Positions 25,752-35,769 of a stretch of DNA of 64,000 bases are shown here, piece by piece. This stretch comes from Paludibacteraceae bacterium (lineage in GTDB: Bacteria > Bacteroidota > Bacteroidia > Bacteroidales > Paludibacteraceae). Under the pieces are notes generated by a model. The model saw nothing but the letters and a program-made list of their open reading frames with translations. It ran no database searches and had not been told where the DNA came from. Every line of letters begins with the position of its first letter. The stretch's first letter is position 1. A program made the translations under genes and the position numbers. The stretch is from contig JAFWXW010000009.1 in assembly GCA_017517845.1 (NCBI GenBank), positions 62,001-126,000 of the forward strand. The letters run 5' to 3'.

Positions 25752-27068
25752 ATGTTTGAATCACTTAGCGAACGTTTGGAGCGTTCTTTTAAAATACTTA
25801 AAGGTGAAGGTAAAATCACCGAAATTAATGTGGCGGAGACTCTAAAAGATGTTAGAAAAGCACTTTTAGAAGCTGATGTGAATTATAAAACAGCTAAAAC
25901 ATTTACAGATGATGTTAAGGCTAAAGCTCTTGGTATGAACGTATTAACCGCTGTTAAACCTAGCGAGTTAATGGTTAAAATAATTCATGATGAGTTGGCT
26001 GCACTTATGGGTGGAACTCATACAGACCTAGAACTCAAAGGTTCTCCTAGCATCATTTTGATGGCAGGTCTTCAAGGTTCTGGTAAAACTACCTTTACAG
26101 GAAAACTTGCTAATATGCTTAAAACTAAAAAGGGTAGAAACCCTCTTATGGTAGCTTGTGACGTGTATCGTCCTGCTGCTATTGAGCAATTAAAAGTTTT
26201 AGGCGAACAAATTAAAGTGCCTGTTTATAGCGAAATAGATAGTAAGAACGTAGTTGATATTGCTAAAAATGCTATTGCTCAGGCCAAGAAAAATGGAAAT
26301 GATGTGGTCATAGTCGATACTGCTGGTCGTTTGGCTGTAGATGAAGAAATGATGACAGAAATTTCTGCTGTAAAAGAGGCTATCAATCCAAATGAAATTC
26401 TCTTTGTAGTAGATTCAATGACAGGTCAAGATGCTGTTAATACTGCAAAAGAATTTAATGATAGACTAGACTTTACAGGTGTTATTCTTACCAAATTGGA
26501 TGGCGATACTCGTGGTGGTGCGGCTCTTTCTATTCGTTCTGTGGTAAATAAACCTATTAAATTTGTTGGTATAGGTGAAAAAATGGAAGCAATTGATGCT
26601 TTCCACCCAGCACGTATGGCAGACCGTATATTGGGTATGGGTGATATTGTTTCTTTCGTGGAACGTGCTCAAGAACAATATGATGAAGCAGAAGCTCGTA
26701 AACTTTCTAAAAAGATAGCTAAAAACCAATTCGGTTTTGACGACTTCCTTAATCAAATCCAACAAATCAAGAAAATGGGTAATATGAAAGACCTTCTAGG
26801 TATGATTCCTGGAGTAGGTAAAGCCCTAAAAGATGTGGATATAAAGGACGATGCATTCAAGCATATTGAAGCCATAATTCAGTCTATGACCCCAGAAGAA
26901 CGTACCAATCCACAAATACTTAACTCTTCTCGTAAACAACGTATTGCAAATGGTAGTGGTAGAAGTATTCAGGAGGTAAACAGACTTATTAAACAGTTTG
27001 ATGATATGCGTAAAATGATGCGTATGGTTCAAAATAATGGTGGTAAACTTCCAAAAATACGTAGATAG
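25752..27068 (+). CDS. ffh: Signal recognition particle GTPase Ffh (SRP54)
   Basis: Targets membrane and secreted proteins to the translocon with 4.5S RNA and FtsY. 438 residues: N domain, then G domain with Walker A GLQGSGKTTFTGKLA (about residue 106), DTAGRL, TKLDGD and GVGEK-type GIGEKMEAIDAF. The C-terminal methionine-rich M domain (KMGNMKDLLGMIPG onward) binds the signal sequence and RNA. Confidence 0.97.
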   Translation: MFESLSERLERSFKILKGEGKITEINVAETLKDVRKALLEADVNYKTAKTFTDDVKAKALGMNVLTAVKPSELMVKIIHDELAALMGGTHTDLELKGSPSIILMAGLQGSGKTTFTGKLANMLKTKKGRNPLMVACDVYRPAAIEQLKVLGEQIKVPVYSEIDSKNVVDIAKNAIAQAKKNGNDVVIVDTAGRLAVDEEMMTEISAVKEAINPNEILFVVDSMTGQDAVNTAKEFNDRLDFTGVILTKLDGDTRGGAALSIRSVVNKPIKFVGIGEKMEAIDAFHPARMADRILGMGDIVSFVERAQEQYDEAEARKLSKKIAKNQFGFDDFLNQIQQIKKMGNMKDLLGMIPGVGKALKDVDIKDDAFKHIEAIIQSMTPEERTNPQILNSSRKQRIANGSGRSIQEVNRLIKQFDDMRKMMRMVQNNGGKLPKIRR

Positions 27069-27077
27069 CATTATAAA

Positions 27078-27111
27078 AGTTAGGAGTTAGGAGTGAGAAG
27101 TTAGGAGTTGA
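27078..27111 (+). repeat. Heptamer array between ffh and folD
   Basis: Four to five TTAGGAG/TGAGAAG units, 10 bases after the ffh stop and 22 before folD. Confidence 0.9.
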
Positions 27112-27132
27112 ATATACTAAACAAAACATTAT

Positions 27133-28011
27133 ATGATTTTAATTGATGGTAAAAAAACTGCTGATGATATAAAACTTGAAATTGCAGAAGAAGTAAAACA
27201 ATTATTGGCAGAAGGCAAAAAACAACCACACCTTGTGGCTATTCTTGTAGGTCACGATGGTGGTAGTGAAACATACGTAGCTGCAAAATGTAAAGCATGC
27301 GAAGTATGTGGGTTTAAATCTACTTTAATTCGTTACGAAGATGATGTAACAGAAGTAGAACTTCTTGCACGCATCGAAGAGTTAAACAATGATGATGATG
27401 TAGATGGATTTATAGTTCAACTTCCACTTCCAAAACATATTTCTGAACAAAAAGTAATTGAAGCTATTGATTATAAGAAGGATGTAGATGGTTTTCACCC
27501 AATCAATGTAGGTCGTACTTCTATTGGTCTTCCTGCTTTTGTTTCAGCAACTCCTGCTGGCATTCTAGAACTTCTAAAACGTTACAATATTGAAACTGCA
27601 GGTAAACACGTTGTGGTTCTTGGTAGAAGTAATATTGTAGGTAAACCAGTTGCACAACTTCTTATGCAAAAAGCATATCCTGGCAATGCTACTGTTACTG
27701 TTTGCCATAGTTATAGCAAAGACCTTAAAGAACAATGCTTAAAGGCAGACATTATCATTGCAGCTCTAGGTTCTCCAAACTTTGTTACTGCGGATATGGT
27801 AAAAGAAGGTGCTGTGATTATAGATGTTGGTACTACTCGTGTGCCTAACGCAAATACCAAATCTGGCTTCAAACTTACTGGTGACGTAAAATTTGATGAA
27901 GTAGCACCAAAATGCTCATACATCACTCCAGTGCCAGGCGGCGTAGGACCAATGACTATTTGTTCTTTAATGAAGAATACTCTTCTAGCAGGCAAAAAAG
28001 CAATATATTAA
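27133..28011 (+). CDS. folD: Methylenetetrahydrofolate dehydrogenase/cyclohydrolase
   Basis: Interconverts 5,10-methylene- and 10-formyl-THF. 292 residues, normal length. Signatures: [14 protein letters not shown] (catalytic lysine in the YxxxK motif), [18 protein letters not shown], the Rossmann segment [17 protein letters not shown], and the C-terminal [12 protein letters not shown]. Confidence 0.97.
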   Translation: MILIDGKKTADDIKLEIAEEVKQLLAEGKKQPHLVAILVGHDGGSETYVAAKCKACEVCGFKSTLIRYEDDVTEVELLARIEELNNDDDVDGFIVQLPLPKHISEQKVIEAIDYKKDVDGFHPINVGRTSIGLPAFVSATPAGILELLKRYNIETAGKHVVVLGRSNIVGKPVAQLLMQKAYPGNATVTVCHSYSKDLKEQCLKADIIIAALGSPNFVTADMVKEGAVIIDVGTTRVPNANTKSGFKLTGDVKFDEVAPKCSYITPVPGGVGPMTICSLMKNTLLAGKKAIY

Positions 28012-28076
28012 TTTAAGGACGCCTAAAAATCACTCCTTTAAGATATAATATATAGAAATATATGGAATCAATATTT

Positions 28077-28148
28077 GGTCCCATAGTTTAATGGATAAAA
28101 TAAAAGATTCCGGTTCTTTAGCTGCGAGTTCGATTCTCGCTGGGACCT
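28077..28148 (+). tRNA. tRNA-Arg (CCG)
   Basis: Perfect 7-bp acceptor GGTCCCA/TGGGACC, D-arm GTTT/AAAT, anticodon arm AAAGA-TTCCGGT-TCTTT (anticodon CCG), T-arm GCGAG-TTCGATT-CTCGC, 4-base variable loop. CCA is not encoded. Confidence 0.95.
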
Positions 28149-28158
28149 CTATCAAAGA

Positions 28159-28190
28159 AATGCTAACCGATTGGTTAGCATTACTTTTTA
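28159..28190. terminator. Terminator of tRNA-Arg / asnA end
   Basis: AATGCTAACC and GGTTAGCATT pair perfectly, loop GATT, then ACTTTTTA. It lies between the tRNA and the convergent asnA. Confidence 0.88.
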
Positions 28191-29222
28191 TAATAGATTA
28201 ATTCCATTTTCTTTGCACTTCTTTCGCATTTCTTCTGGCCAAATTGATGCTTGGATTTCGCCAACGTGAGCTTTTCTAAGCATAAACATGCATAGGCGAG
28301 ATTGACCAATACCACCACCCATTGTTAGAGGAAGGCTGCCTTCTAGTAGGCGTTTGTGGTAATAAAACTGCTTGCGTGCTTCTTGACCAGTAAGTGTTAA
28401 TTGATTTTCTAGAGATTCTTTGTTTACTCTTATACCCATAGATGAAAGCTCTAGGGCTTGGTCTAAAATATTATCCCAAACTAGAATGTCACCATTCAGA
28501 CCAGCAAAACCATCACTGTTTGGAGTGCTCCAATCGTCGTAGTCTGGAGCTCTACCGTCATGTTTTTCACCATTAGAAAGTTTTGAACCAATACCCATAA
28601 TAAATACAGCACCGTATTTTTTTGTGATAAGGTTTTCTCTTTCTTTAGCAGTTTTGTCGGGATACATTTGAAGTAGTTCTTCTGAATGTATCATGAAAAT
28701 ATCTTTTGGAAGTTGTGGCTTGATTTCTGGGAACATTTCATATACAGCATATTCACTACGAACAATAACAGCATAGATTCTGCGAACAACTTCTTTTAAA
28801 TATTCTAGATTGCGATCTTTTTCGTCGATAACAAGTTCCCAATCCCATTGATCTACGTAAAGTGAATGGGTATTGTCAAGTTCCTCGTCTGCACGAATGG
28901 CATTCATATCTGTGTATAAGCCAAATCCAGGTTCGGTATTATAATCTGCTAATGTGATACGTTTCCATTTTGCTAGCGAATGAACCACTTCTGCCTGAGC
29001 ACCACTCATGTCTTTGATAGGAAAACTAACAGGTCTTTCTACACCGTTTAAGTCGTCATTTATCCCCATTCCTGTTAAAACGAATAGGGGAGCAGTGACT
29101 CTCCTTAAACGTAACTCTGCAGATAAGTTGCTCTGAAAGAAATCTTTAAAATATTTAATAGCTCTTTCTGTTTGCCATGTGTCTAAAGAGCTTTTATAGC
29201 CTTGGGGAGTTATTAGTTTCAT
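28188..29222 (-). CDS. asnA: Aspartate-ammonia ligase (asparagine synthetase A)
   Basis: Makes asparagine from aspartate, ammonia and ATP. 344 residues, with the class II aminoacyl-tRNA synthetase-like fold. Segments include VERPVSFPIKD, SLAKWKR, YVDQWDWE, and the C-terminal GGGIGQSRLCMFML. Its start overlaps the glmM-like stop by 4 bases, so it is in the thrA-FKBP-DUF4827-mutase-asnA gene run. Confidence 0.96.
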   Translation of the reverse strand: MKLITPQGYKSSLDTWQTERAIKYFKDFFQSNLSAELRLRRVTAPLFVLTGMGINDDLNGVERPVSFPIKDMSGAQAEVVHSLAKWKRITLADYNTEPGFGLYTDMNAIRADEELDNTHSLYVDQWDWELVIDEKDRNLEYLKEVVRRIYAVIVRSEYAVYEMFPEIKPQLPKDIFMIHSEELLQMYPDKTAKERENLITKKYGAVFIMGIGSKLSNGEKHDGRAPDYDDWSTPNSDGFAGLNGDILVWDNILDQALELSSMGIRVNKESLENQLTLTGQEARKQFYYHKRLLEGSLPLTMGGGIGQSRLCMFMLRKAHVGEIQASIWPEEMRKKCKENGINLL

Positions 29223-30601
29223 CCTAATTGTTCTATTATGTTTATAATTTCTTGACCTAATTCATCAGCCTCTTCCATAGATTTTGCTTCTGAATATATA
29301 CGTATAATAGGTTCTGTGTTAGATTTTCTTAGGTGTACCCATTTTTCTGGAAAATCTATCTTAACACCATCTATTGTATTTACTTTTTCTGATGCAAACT
29401 TTTCTTCCACTTGTTTTAGAATAGCATCTACATCTATAGCAGGGCTAAGTTCTATTTTTTGTTTAGAAATAAAGTAAGCAGGATAGGTTTTTCTAAGTTC
29501 AGACACCTTCATATTTTTGTGAGCAAGGTGACTTAGGAACAATGCTATACCTACCAATGCATCTCTACCATAGTGACTTTCTGGATAGATAACACCACCA
29601 TTACCTTCGCCTCCAATAATGGCATTAGTAGCTTTCATTTTGGTTACAACATTAACTTCACCCACAGCTGCAGCCTCATAATTTCCACCATGAGCACGAG
29701 TTACATCACTAAGAGCACGAGTTGAACTAAGGTTTGAAACTGTATTGCCAGGGGTGTGAGATAGAACATAATCAGCTACACTAACCAAAGTATATTCTTC
29801 TCCAAACATTTCGCCATTTTCACAAATAATGGCAAGTCTATCCACATCAGGATCTACTACAAAAGCTACATCATTTTCACCTTTTGCCATCAGAGACATA
29901 ATGTCTTGAAGGTTTTTTTCTAGTGGTTCTGGATTGTGTTGGAAGTCGCCAGTAGGTTCTCCATAAAGGCTTGTTACTGTATTTACCCCTAGAGCATTAA
30001 GTAGTTTTGGCAAGATAATACCACCCACAGAGTTTACACAATCTAGTGCCACTTTGAAGTTTGCTTTTTTTATGGCTTCTATATCAACTAGTTTTAATCC
30101 TAAAACAGCTTCAATATGTTTATCTGTATAGTCTTTTTTGATTTCTTTGCCCAATTCTGTTACTTCAACATATTCGTAGTCGTCATTTTCTGCTAAGGCT
30201 AATACTTCTTCACCCTCTTCTTTATTAAGGAATTCACCTTTTTCATTTAGGAGTTTAAGAGCATTCCATTGTTTGGGATTATGACTTGCAGTCAATATAA
30301 TACCTCCACAAGCACCTTCCATAGTTACAGCAAGTTCTGTGGTTGGAGTAGATGCTAAACCAATATTGACAACGTCAAATCCCATACCCATAAGAGTACC
30401 AACTACCAATTTTTCTACCATTTGACCAGATAGACGAGCATCTCTACCCACTACTATCTTATTGGTTTTAATTGTAGAACTCTTACGAATAATTTTTGCG
30501 TAAGCTGATGTGAATTTTACCACATCTACAGGACTAAGTCCGTCACCAACAGGACCTCCTATAGTACCTCTAATTCCTGAAATAGATTTGATTAAAGTCA
30601 T
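29219..30601 (-). CDS. glmM: Phosphoglucosamine mutase/phosphomannomutase family
   Basis: Alpha-D-phosphohexomutase of 460 residues. The phosphoserine loop is LTASHNPKQWNALK (about residue 100), the Mg2+ loop DPDVDRLA, the sugar-binding GGEGNGGV, and the C-terminal phosphate loop RKSNTEPIIRIY. GEGNGG and RKSNTEP fit GlmM of this phylum, which makes glucosamine-1-phosphate for peptidoglycan. A phosphomannomutase role cannot be ruled out. Confidence 0.87.
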   Translation of the reverse strand: MTLIKSISGIRGTIGGPVGDGLSPVDVVKFTSAYAKIIRKSSTIKTNKIVVGRDARLSGQMVEKLVVGTLMGMGFDVVNIGLASTPTTELAVTMEGACGGIILTASHNPKQWNALKLLNEKGEFLNKEEGEEVLALAENDDYEYVEVTELGKEIKKDYTDKHIEAVLGLKLVDIEAIKKANFKVALDCVNSVGGIILPKLLNALGVNTVTSLYGEPTGDFQHNPEPLEKNLQDIMSLMAKGENDVAFVVDPDVDRLAIICENGEMFGEEYTLVSVADYVLSHTPGNTVSNLSSTRALSDVTRAHGGNYEAAAVGEVNVVTKMKATNAIIGGEGNGGVIYPESHYGRDALVGIALFLSHLAHKNMKVSELRKTYPAYFISKQKIELSPAIDVDAILKQVEEKFASEKVNTIDGVKIDFPEKWVHLRKSNTEPIIRIYSEAKSMEEADELGQEIINIIEQLG

Positions 30602-30603
30602 AA

Positions 30604-31131
30604 TTAATTAGTTATAGTAGTTTCATCTATAAAGATTCTAATAGTAACAACATCTTCTGTTTGTTCGCGTGTACCTACTTTAGAATCTACCAGCATTTCA
30701 AATTTGTCTTCGTGTCTTATGCAAGAAGCCGCATCAATAAATGCTATACTTGGGGTGTAACCATCTGGAGAATAAACATACACAAAACCCTCTCTGTTTG
30801 ATGTATTACTTCCATAATCTTCACCATCCAAGTTAAATGCTCTGTATCTTAAAATTATAGTATTACCATTTTCTGCAGTTCTTTTTTCTCCGTTTCTAGA
30901 AATTAATCTAATATATGTGCCCCTATGAGTTTCAAAATATAGATTTTCTGGCCATGGAGTAGGTAAGGAAAAACAATAAGCAGAATCTGTAGAAAACTCA
31001 AGGTTTCTATTCTCTTGATATTCACTAAATTTCTTTTGTTCAGCCTTTCTTTTTTGTGCATAGTTTTCAGATTTACAAGCACACATAAATATGGCTAAAA
31101 CTAGTAATCCTATATATTTTATTTTATTCAT
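30604..31131 (-). CDS. DUF4827 family lipoprotein
   Basis: A 175-residue lipoprotein: signal MNKIKYIGLLVLAIFMCAC with the lipobox cysteine at 19. The mature part has a long helical linker (QKRKAEQKKFSEYQENR) and an FKBP-like C-terminal region (ILRYRAFNLDGEDYGS). DUF4827 genes commonly lie next to a phosphoglucosamine mutase in Bacteroidales, as here. It overlaps the next lipoprotein gene by 8 bases. Confidence 0.85.
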   Translation of the reverse strand: MNKIKYIGLLVLAIFMCACKSENYAQKRKAEQKKFSEYQENRNLEFSTDSAYCFSLPTPWPENLYFETHRGTYIRLISRNGEKRTAENGNTIILRYRAFNLDGEDYGSNTSNREGFVYVYSPDGYTPSIAFIDAASCIRHEDKFEMLVDSKVGTREQTEDVVTIRIFIDETTITN

Positions 31132-31741
31132 TCGTTTTTAATACTTTTATTTTGTATAGAACAGGTGTTCTAGATGTGATACAGTTTTTTATACCTTTGA
31201 TGCCGTATGCTAATGAAGAAGGAGACACAATCCAAATTTCATCGCCTACATGTGTGTTAACAAGTGCTAAGTCTAAAACCTTTGTATGGTCTCGCTTACC
31301 GAGCCTTAAAGTTAGAACATAATTACTCGCTTCGCTCGTGATTTCTGGCTGCACTCGGGATAACTCAAGCGAGCTTGGTTCTCCACTCGTTTGCACAGAA
31401 ATTCCTAACTCCTCACTCCTCACTCCTAACTGGTAGCAAGCTTCGCCACCTAATACTTGCACTGTACCAGAAATGGTAACTATGCTATTTACTTTTGCAC
31501 TATTATTGGTACTTATTATTTTGTACCAATATCCAGCATCAGATTTTATAAAATCGACATCAGAACTATCAAGATATGCTTGTATTTCATTATTTTCGGC
31601 CTCAATACATAGTTTATTATATGTCATCATATCCATCTGAACGGGATTATCATTCCCTTTATTGGATGGAAGTTGTGCACCCTGACGAGTGCAACAACAA
31701 AATATTACAAGGCATGAAAATATAATAAGAAATACTTTCAT
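31124..31741 (-). CDS. FKBP-like lipoprotein with in-frame repeat insertion
   Basis: A 205-residue lipoprotein (signal MKVFLIIFSCLVIFCCC, lipobox Cys near 15-17). The C-terminal part, HVGDEIWIVSPSSLAYGIKG followed by VLYKIKVLK, resembles FKBP-type peptidyl-prolyl isomerases of the periplasm. Between VLGGEACY and SNYVLTLRLG lies a 36-residue stretch (LGVRSEELGISVQ... to ...PEITSEA) encoded by a dispersed element plus a heptamer array (31322-31432). Because the insert is about 108 bases the frame stays open. It may disrupt the FKBP core. The start overlaps the thrA stop by one base. Confidence 0.8.
   Translation of the reverse strand: MKVFLIIFSCLVIFCCCTRQGAQLPSNKGNDNPVQMDMMTYNKLCIEAENNEIQAYLDSSDVDFIKSDAGYWYKIISTNNSAKVNSIVTISGTVQVLGGEACYQLGVRSEELGISVQTSGEPSSLELSRVQPEITSEASNYVLTLRLGKRDHTKVLDLALVNTHVGDEIWIVSPSSLAYGIKGIKNCITSRTPVLYKIKVLKTNE
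31322..31432 (-). repeat. Element C (copy 1) plus heptamer array inside a gene
   Basis: On the minus strand: three heptamer units, then a sequence that folds into a stem ATTTCTG/CAGAAAT enclosing CAAGC-TC-GCTTG. The same arrangement lies at 55075-55186, with compensatory base changes. Confidence 0.85.
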
Positions 31742-34167
31742 TATCTAATGTTAGCAATGCTCATAATATCACCAAACACACCTGCTGCAGTAACGCTAGC
31801 ACCTGCACCATAACCTTTGATAATCATAGGATCATTAAAGTAACGTTCTGTTTGAATGGTAACAATATTATTACTTCCTTCTAGATCGTAGAATGGGTGA
31901 GAAGCACTAACAGCTTGAAGTCCTACTTCACAAACACCTTCTTTCATAGTAGCTACGAAACGATATTTTTTATTTTCAGCAGCTAGTTGTTTGCGTTTTT
32001 CTTCAAACTCAGCATCTAGTTCAGAAATATTTGCCCAGAAATCTTCTAGTGTACCTTCAAAATATTTATCTGGAACGAATAAGTTTTTCTTCACATCTGC
32101 TTGTTCCACTTTGTAACCAGATTCGCGAGCTAGAATCACTAGTTTACGAATTACGTCTGTACCACTAAGGTCGATACGTGGGTCTGGTTCTGCAAAACGA
32201 GCCTCTTTTGCCATTTCTATTGTTTTAGAGAATGGAATAGTTTCGCTAATAGTGTTGAAAATATAGTTAAGAGTTCCAGACAGTACAGCTTCTATTTTTA
32301 AGATACGGTCACCACTATTAATAAGGCTGTTCATAGTATTAATAATAGGAAGACCAGCACCTACATTGGTTTCAAATAGGTATTTAATACCTTTTTTACG
32401 AGCTGTATTTTTTAATTCTGCATATAAATCATAAGGTCCAGATGCTGCTATTTTATTTGCTGCTACTACAGATACATTGTGTTGAAGTAGGTCTAAATAT
32501 AGTGTAGCAATAGCAGGACTAGCAGTACAATCCACAAACACAGAATTAAACAAGTTCATTTCAATAATCTTGTTCTTTATATCTTCTGGTTTGGTAGGAA
32601 TGCCTTTTTCTTTAAGAATTTCTTGATAGTTTTTAAGGTCGATACCATGTTCGTCAAATACAGAACCATTAATATCTGTAATACCTACAACATTAAGTTT
32701 TACACTATTTTGTTTAAGAATTTTTTCTTGTTGGTGTTCTATTTGTTCCAATAGGCTACCGCCAACAGTACCAGTTCCCACTAAGAATATATTTAGTGCT
32801 TGGTAATCTGCTAAAAAGAATGCATCATGTAACACGTTAAGAGCTTTTGAAAGGTATTTACGTTTAATTACGAATGAAATATTGGTTTCAGAAGCACCTT
32901 GGGCACAAGCAATAATATTAATTCCGCTTCTTCCCAATGTGTCAAATAATTTGCCTGCCAGACCCATGTTGTGACGCATATTATCGCCTACAATAGCCAC
33001 AGTAGCCAAATCTTTTCTAGGTTCTATAGACCAAATTTCACCATTATCTAATTCATTTTTAAATTCTTCTTTAAGAGCTTGAACAGCTATTTCTGCTTCT
33101 TCATTTCTAATAGCAAAAGTAGTAGAATTTTCAGAAGATGCTTGAGAAATTAGGAATACACTAATGCCTTGGTTTGCCAATGCTTGGAATGTGCGAGAAC
33201 TAATTCCTGATACTCCTACCATACCCATGCCTTGAAGTGTGATAAGGCAAGTGTCATTTATAGAGGAAATACCTTTAATAGCTTTCTCTTCTGATGTTTT
33301 TTGTCCAGAAATTTTGGTTCCTTTAAATTCTGGATTGTATGAATTTCTAATGTATAAAGGAATATTCTTTTCGTAAACAGGATAAATTGTAGGTGGATAA
33401 ATAATCTTAGCACCGAAGTTTGATAATTCCACTGCTTCTAAATAAGAAAGTTCTTCTATGGTGTAAGCATTACGTACCATGCGTGGGTCTGCTGTTAGGA
33501 ATCCATCTACATCTGTCCAAATTTCTAGAGCATCTGCATTAAGAGCACCTGCCACTATAGCTGCAGTGTAGTCAGAACCACCACGACCCAAATTGGTAAT
33601 TTCTCCACTTTCTGAATCTGTAGAGATGAAACCACCCATAACTACTCTTTCTTCCTTATTATATGCTTTTTCTATATTAGAGTAGGTAAGGTCGGCGTCT
33701 AGAACATTTTTTCTTAAACTTTTATTGGTTTTAATTATTTCTAGAGAATTCCAATGTTTAGCATCTAGTACAGAAGCCACTATGATAGAAGAAATTCTTT
33801 CACCATAACTAACCACTAAATCCATATCTTTGTTAGATATGTTTTCTATTCCTTCAACTCCTTTCAAAATAGTTCCTACTTCTTCAAGTAAAATATTAAC
33901 TTGTTCTTTTACATAAGTAAGTTTATCGGCAGGTACAACTCCGTCGATGATGTTGGTGTGAATTTTACAGATATTTTCAAAATCTGTGGTGTATGTGGTG
34001 TCTGATGTGACTGCTTTAGTGGTGGTAGCTATAAGCTTATCTGTAATGCCGCCCACTGCTGATACTACCACAATGGCTGGCTCTGCCATTGCATCAACTA
34101 TTTTCTTTACTCTCTGAATGCTTTCTACGGAACCTACGGATGTTCCGCCGAATTTTAATACTTTCAT
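31741..34167 (-). CDS. thrA: Bifunctional aspartokinase/homoserine dehydrogenase I
   Basis: Two enzymes of the threonine/methionine branch in one 808-residue chain. The kinase (KVLKFGGTSVGS, GGSDYTAAIVAGALNA) covers about residues 1-290, ACT domains 300-450, and the homoserine dehydrogenase starts at FLVGTGTVGGSLLEQI (about residue 463) with the catalytic region EPDPRIDLSGTDVIRK. ATG 34167 was chosen; a TTG two codons upstream is less likely. No thrB or thrC is nearby. It leads a five-gene minus-strand run ending with asnA. Confidence 0.96.
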   Translation of the reverse strand: MKVLKFGGTSVGSVESIQRVKKIVDAMAEPAIVVVSAVGGITDKLIATTTKAVTSDTTYTTDFENICKIHTNIIDGVVPADKLTYVKEQVNILLEEVGTILKGVEGIENISNKDMDLVVSYGERISSIIVASVLDAKHWNSLEIIKTNKSLRKNVLDADLTYSNIEKAYNKEERVVMGGFISTDSESGEITNLGRGGSDYTAAIVAGALNADALEIWTDVDGFLTADPRMVRNAYTIEELSYLEAVELSNFGAKIIYPPTIYPVYEKNIPLYIRNSYNPEFKGTKISGQKTSEEKAIKGISSINDTCLITLQGMGMVGVSGISSRTFQALANQGISVFLISQASSENSTTFAIRNEEAEIAVQALKEEFKNELDNGEIWSIEPRKDLATVAIVGDNMRHNMGLAGKLFDTLGRSGINIIACAQGASETNISFVIKRKYLSKALNVLHDAFFLADYQALNIFLVGTGTVGGSLLEQIEHQQEKILKQNSVKLNVVGITDINGSVFDEHGIDLKNYQEILKEKGIPTKPEDIKNKIIEMNLFNSVFVDCTASPAIATLYLDLLQHNVSVVAANKIAASGPYDLYAELKNTARKKGIKYLFETNVGAGLPIINTMNSLINSGDRILKIEAVLSGTLNYIFNTISETIPFSKTIEMAKEARFAEPDPRIDLSGTDVIRKLVILARESGYKVEQADVKKNLFVPDKYFEGTLEDFWANISELDAEFEEKRKQLAAENKKYRFVATMKEGVCEVGLQAVSASHPFYDLEGSNNIVTIQTERYFNDPMIIKGYGAGASVTAAGVFGDIMSIANIR

Positions 34168-34317
34168 GTTCAAAAAAATTTAATTATAATATGTTTTGTA
34201 AAAATTATGCAATATTACTATTTTTTTGCCGAATACAGAAATAAATCTCCTTAAAAATAGTATTTATTCGATAAAAATATTATATTTGCATCTTGTGTAA
34301 AGTATTTGTTTAGCACT

Positions 34318-35769
34318 ATGGAACAAGTTGAAGAAAAAATGATCAGTTTAGAAGAGATAATCCTTAAAACTGAAGAATCTCTTAAGGGTGAAGACCCTCG
34401 TGTGGAAATAACTCGCTTAAAAGCTTTGTTTTACAAAACAAAAGAGGCATTAATGAGCGAAAGTAAAAAACAATGGTTAGAAGCAGGAAATGATGAGGAG
34501 TCGTGGACTTTCCAATGCCCTGAGGAGGAAAAGTTTAAAGAGATTCTAGAGAAATATAAACAAGTTCGTGCTCAACAAATTAAAGATGCCGAACAAGAGA
34601 GTGAAAAGGCTTATGAAAGAAAGAAAGTAATTCTAGATCAACTTTCAAAATTGGTGGAAAATCCAGAAAATGTGGATAAACTGTTCCCTCAAGTACGTGA
34701 ACTTCAACAAGCATGGAAAGAAGCTGGCGAAGTTTCTAAAAATAAGTATAATGACTTAGTAAAAAAATATCAAGTGCTAATTGAAAAGTTCTATGATTAT
34801 GTAAAAATCAGCAATGAACTTAGAGATTATGATTTTAAGAAAAATCTAGAAGCCAAAGTGGCACTTTGTGAAGCTGCAGAGAAATTAAATGATGAAAAAC
34901 AAATAAATGTGGCTTTTCAAAAACTTCAAGCACTACATTCTGAATGGAGAGAACTAGGACCAGTTTCTAGAGAAAATCGTGAAGAAATATGGAATAGATT
35001 TAAAGAGGCTTCTGATGTAATTAACAAAAAACATGCTGCTTTCTATCAATCAAAAAAAGAGGAAGAAGTAGAAAACCTTCAGAAGAAAACTGTGCTTTGT
35101 GAAACCATAGAAGCTATAGATGTTAATAAAATTCATTCATATAAAGAATGGGAAAAAGTAACAGAACAAGTTCTTGATATTCAATCTCAATGGAAAAAAA
35201 TAGGCTTTGCACCCAAAAAGAGCAATACAAAAATCTATGAACGTTTCAGAGCAGCTTGTGATGCTTTGTTCTTGGCAAAGAGTGAATTTTATAAGTCTGC
35301 CAAAGATAAATTGGCAGCCAATTTAAAAGCTAAAAAAGAACTTATTGAAAAGGCTGAGTCTCTAAAAGATAATACAAATTGGAAGGCAACTACAGAAAAA
35401 TTCATTGCTTTACAAAAAGAATGGAAAAAAATAGGTCCTGTTCCAAATAAGATTTCAGAACAAATCTGGAAGAAATTTAATTCAGCCTGTGATGCTTTCT
35501 TTGAGGCAAAAGCCAAAGCACAAGAAGGTGAAAAATCTATCAATGTTATTAGAAAAGAAAGAGAAAAATTGATTCGTGCATACGAGGCCAATCGTGCCAC
35601 TATTGCAACGCGTGAAAATAACATTGGTTTCCTAAACTTAGGTAAGGAATCTAATCCAATCCTAGATGAAATGCTTAAGAATATAGAAAAACTGAAAAAG
35701 GAACAAGAAGATTTAATGAAAAAAATTAAAGCATTAGAGGAAAAAATAAGAAATGCAGAAAAAAATTAG
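34318..35769 (+). CDS. DUF349 coiled-coil protein
   Basis: 483 residues, strongly helical, highly charged. It has about five DUF349 repeats of roughly 70-75 residues, each with a W-K/R-x-x-G or E-W-K-K-I-G motif (QWKKIGFAPKKSN, EWKKIGPVPNKIS, EWRELGPVSRE). A C-terminal coiled coil (IEKLKKEQEDLMKKIKALEEKI) follows. The function of DUF349 proteins is poorly known; they are cytoplasmic. ATG 34318 was preferred to the upstream TTG. The last 17 bases overlap the RluB-like gene. Confidence 0.85.
   Translation: MEQVEEKMISLEEIILKTEESLKGEDPRVEITRLKALFYKTKEALMSESKKQWLEAGNDEESWTFQCPEEEKFKEILEKYKQVRAQQIKDAEQESEKAYERKKVILDQLSKLVENPENVDKLFPQVRELQQAWKEAGEVSKNKYNDLVKKYQVLIEKFYDYVKISNELRDYDFKKNLEAKVALCEAAEKLNDEKQINVAFQKLQALHSEWRELGPVSRENREEIWNRFKEASDVINKKHAAFYQSKKEEEVENLQKKTVLCETIEAIDVNKIHSYKEWEKVTEQVLDIQSQWKKIGFAPKKSNTKIYERFRAACDALFLAKSEFYKSAKDKLAANLKAKKELIEKAESLKDNTNWKATTEKFIALQKEWKKIGPVPNKISEQIWKKFNSACDAFFEAKAKAQEGEKSINVIRKEREKLIRAYEANRATIATRENNIGFLNLGKESNPILDEMLKNIEKLKKEQEDLMKKIKALEEKIRNAEKN

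Noticed and set aside
31399..31431. FKBP-like gene as a pseudogene because of the repeat insertion
   Set aside because: The frame remains open through the insert and the signal peptide and C-terminal FKBP-like part are in frame, so it is kept as a CDS.
34174..34300. Possible thr leader attenuator upstream of thrA
   Set aside because: No Thr/Ile-rich leader peptide or terminator was found on the minus strand.
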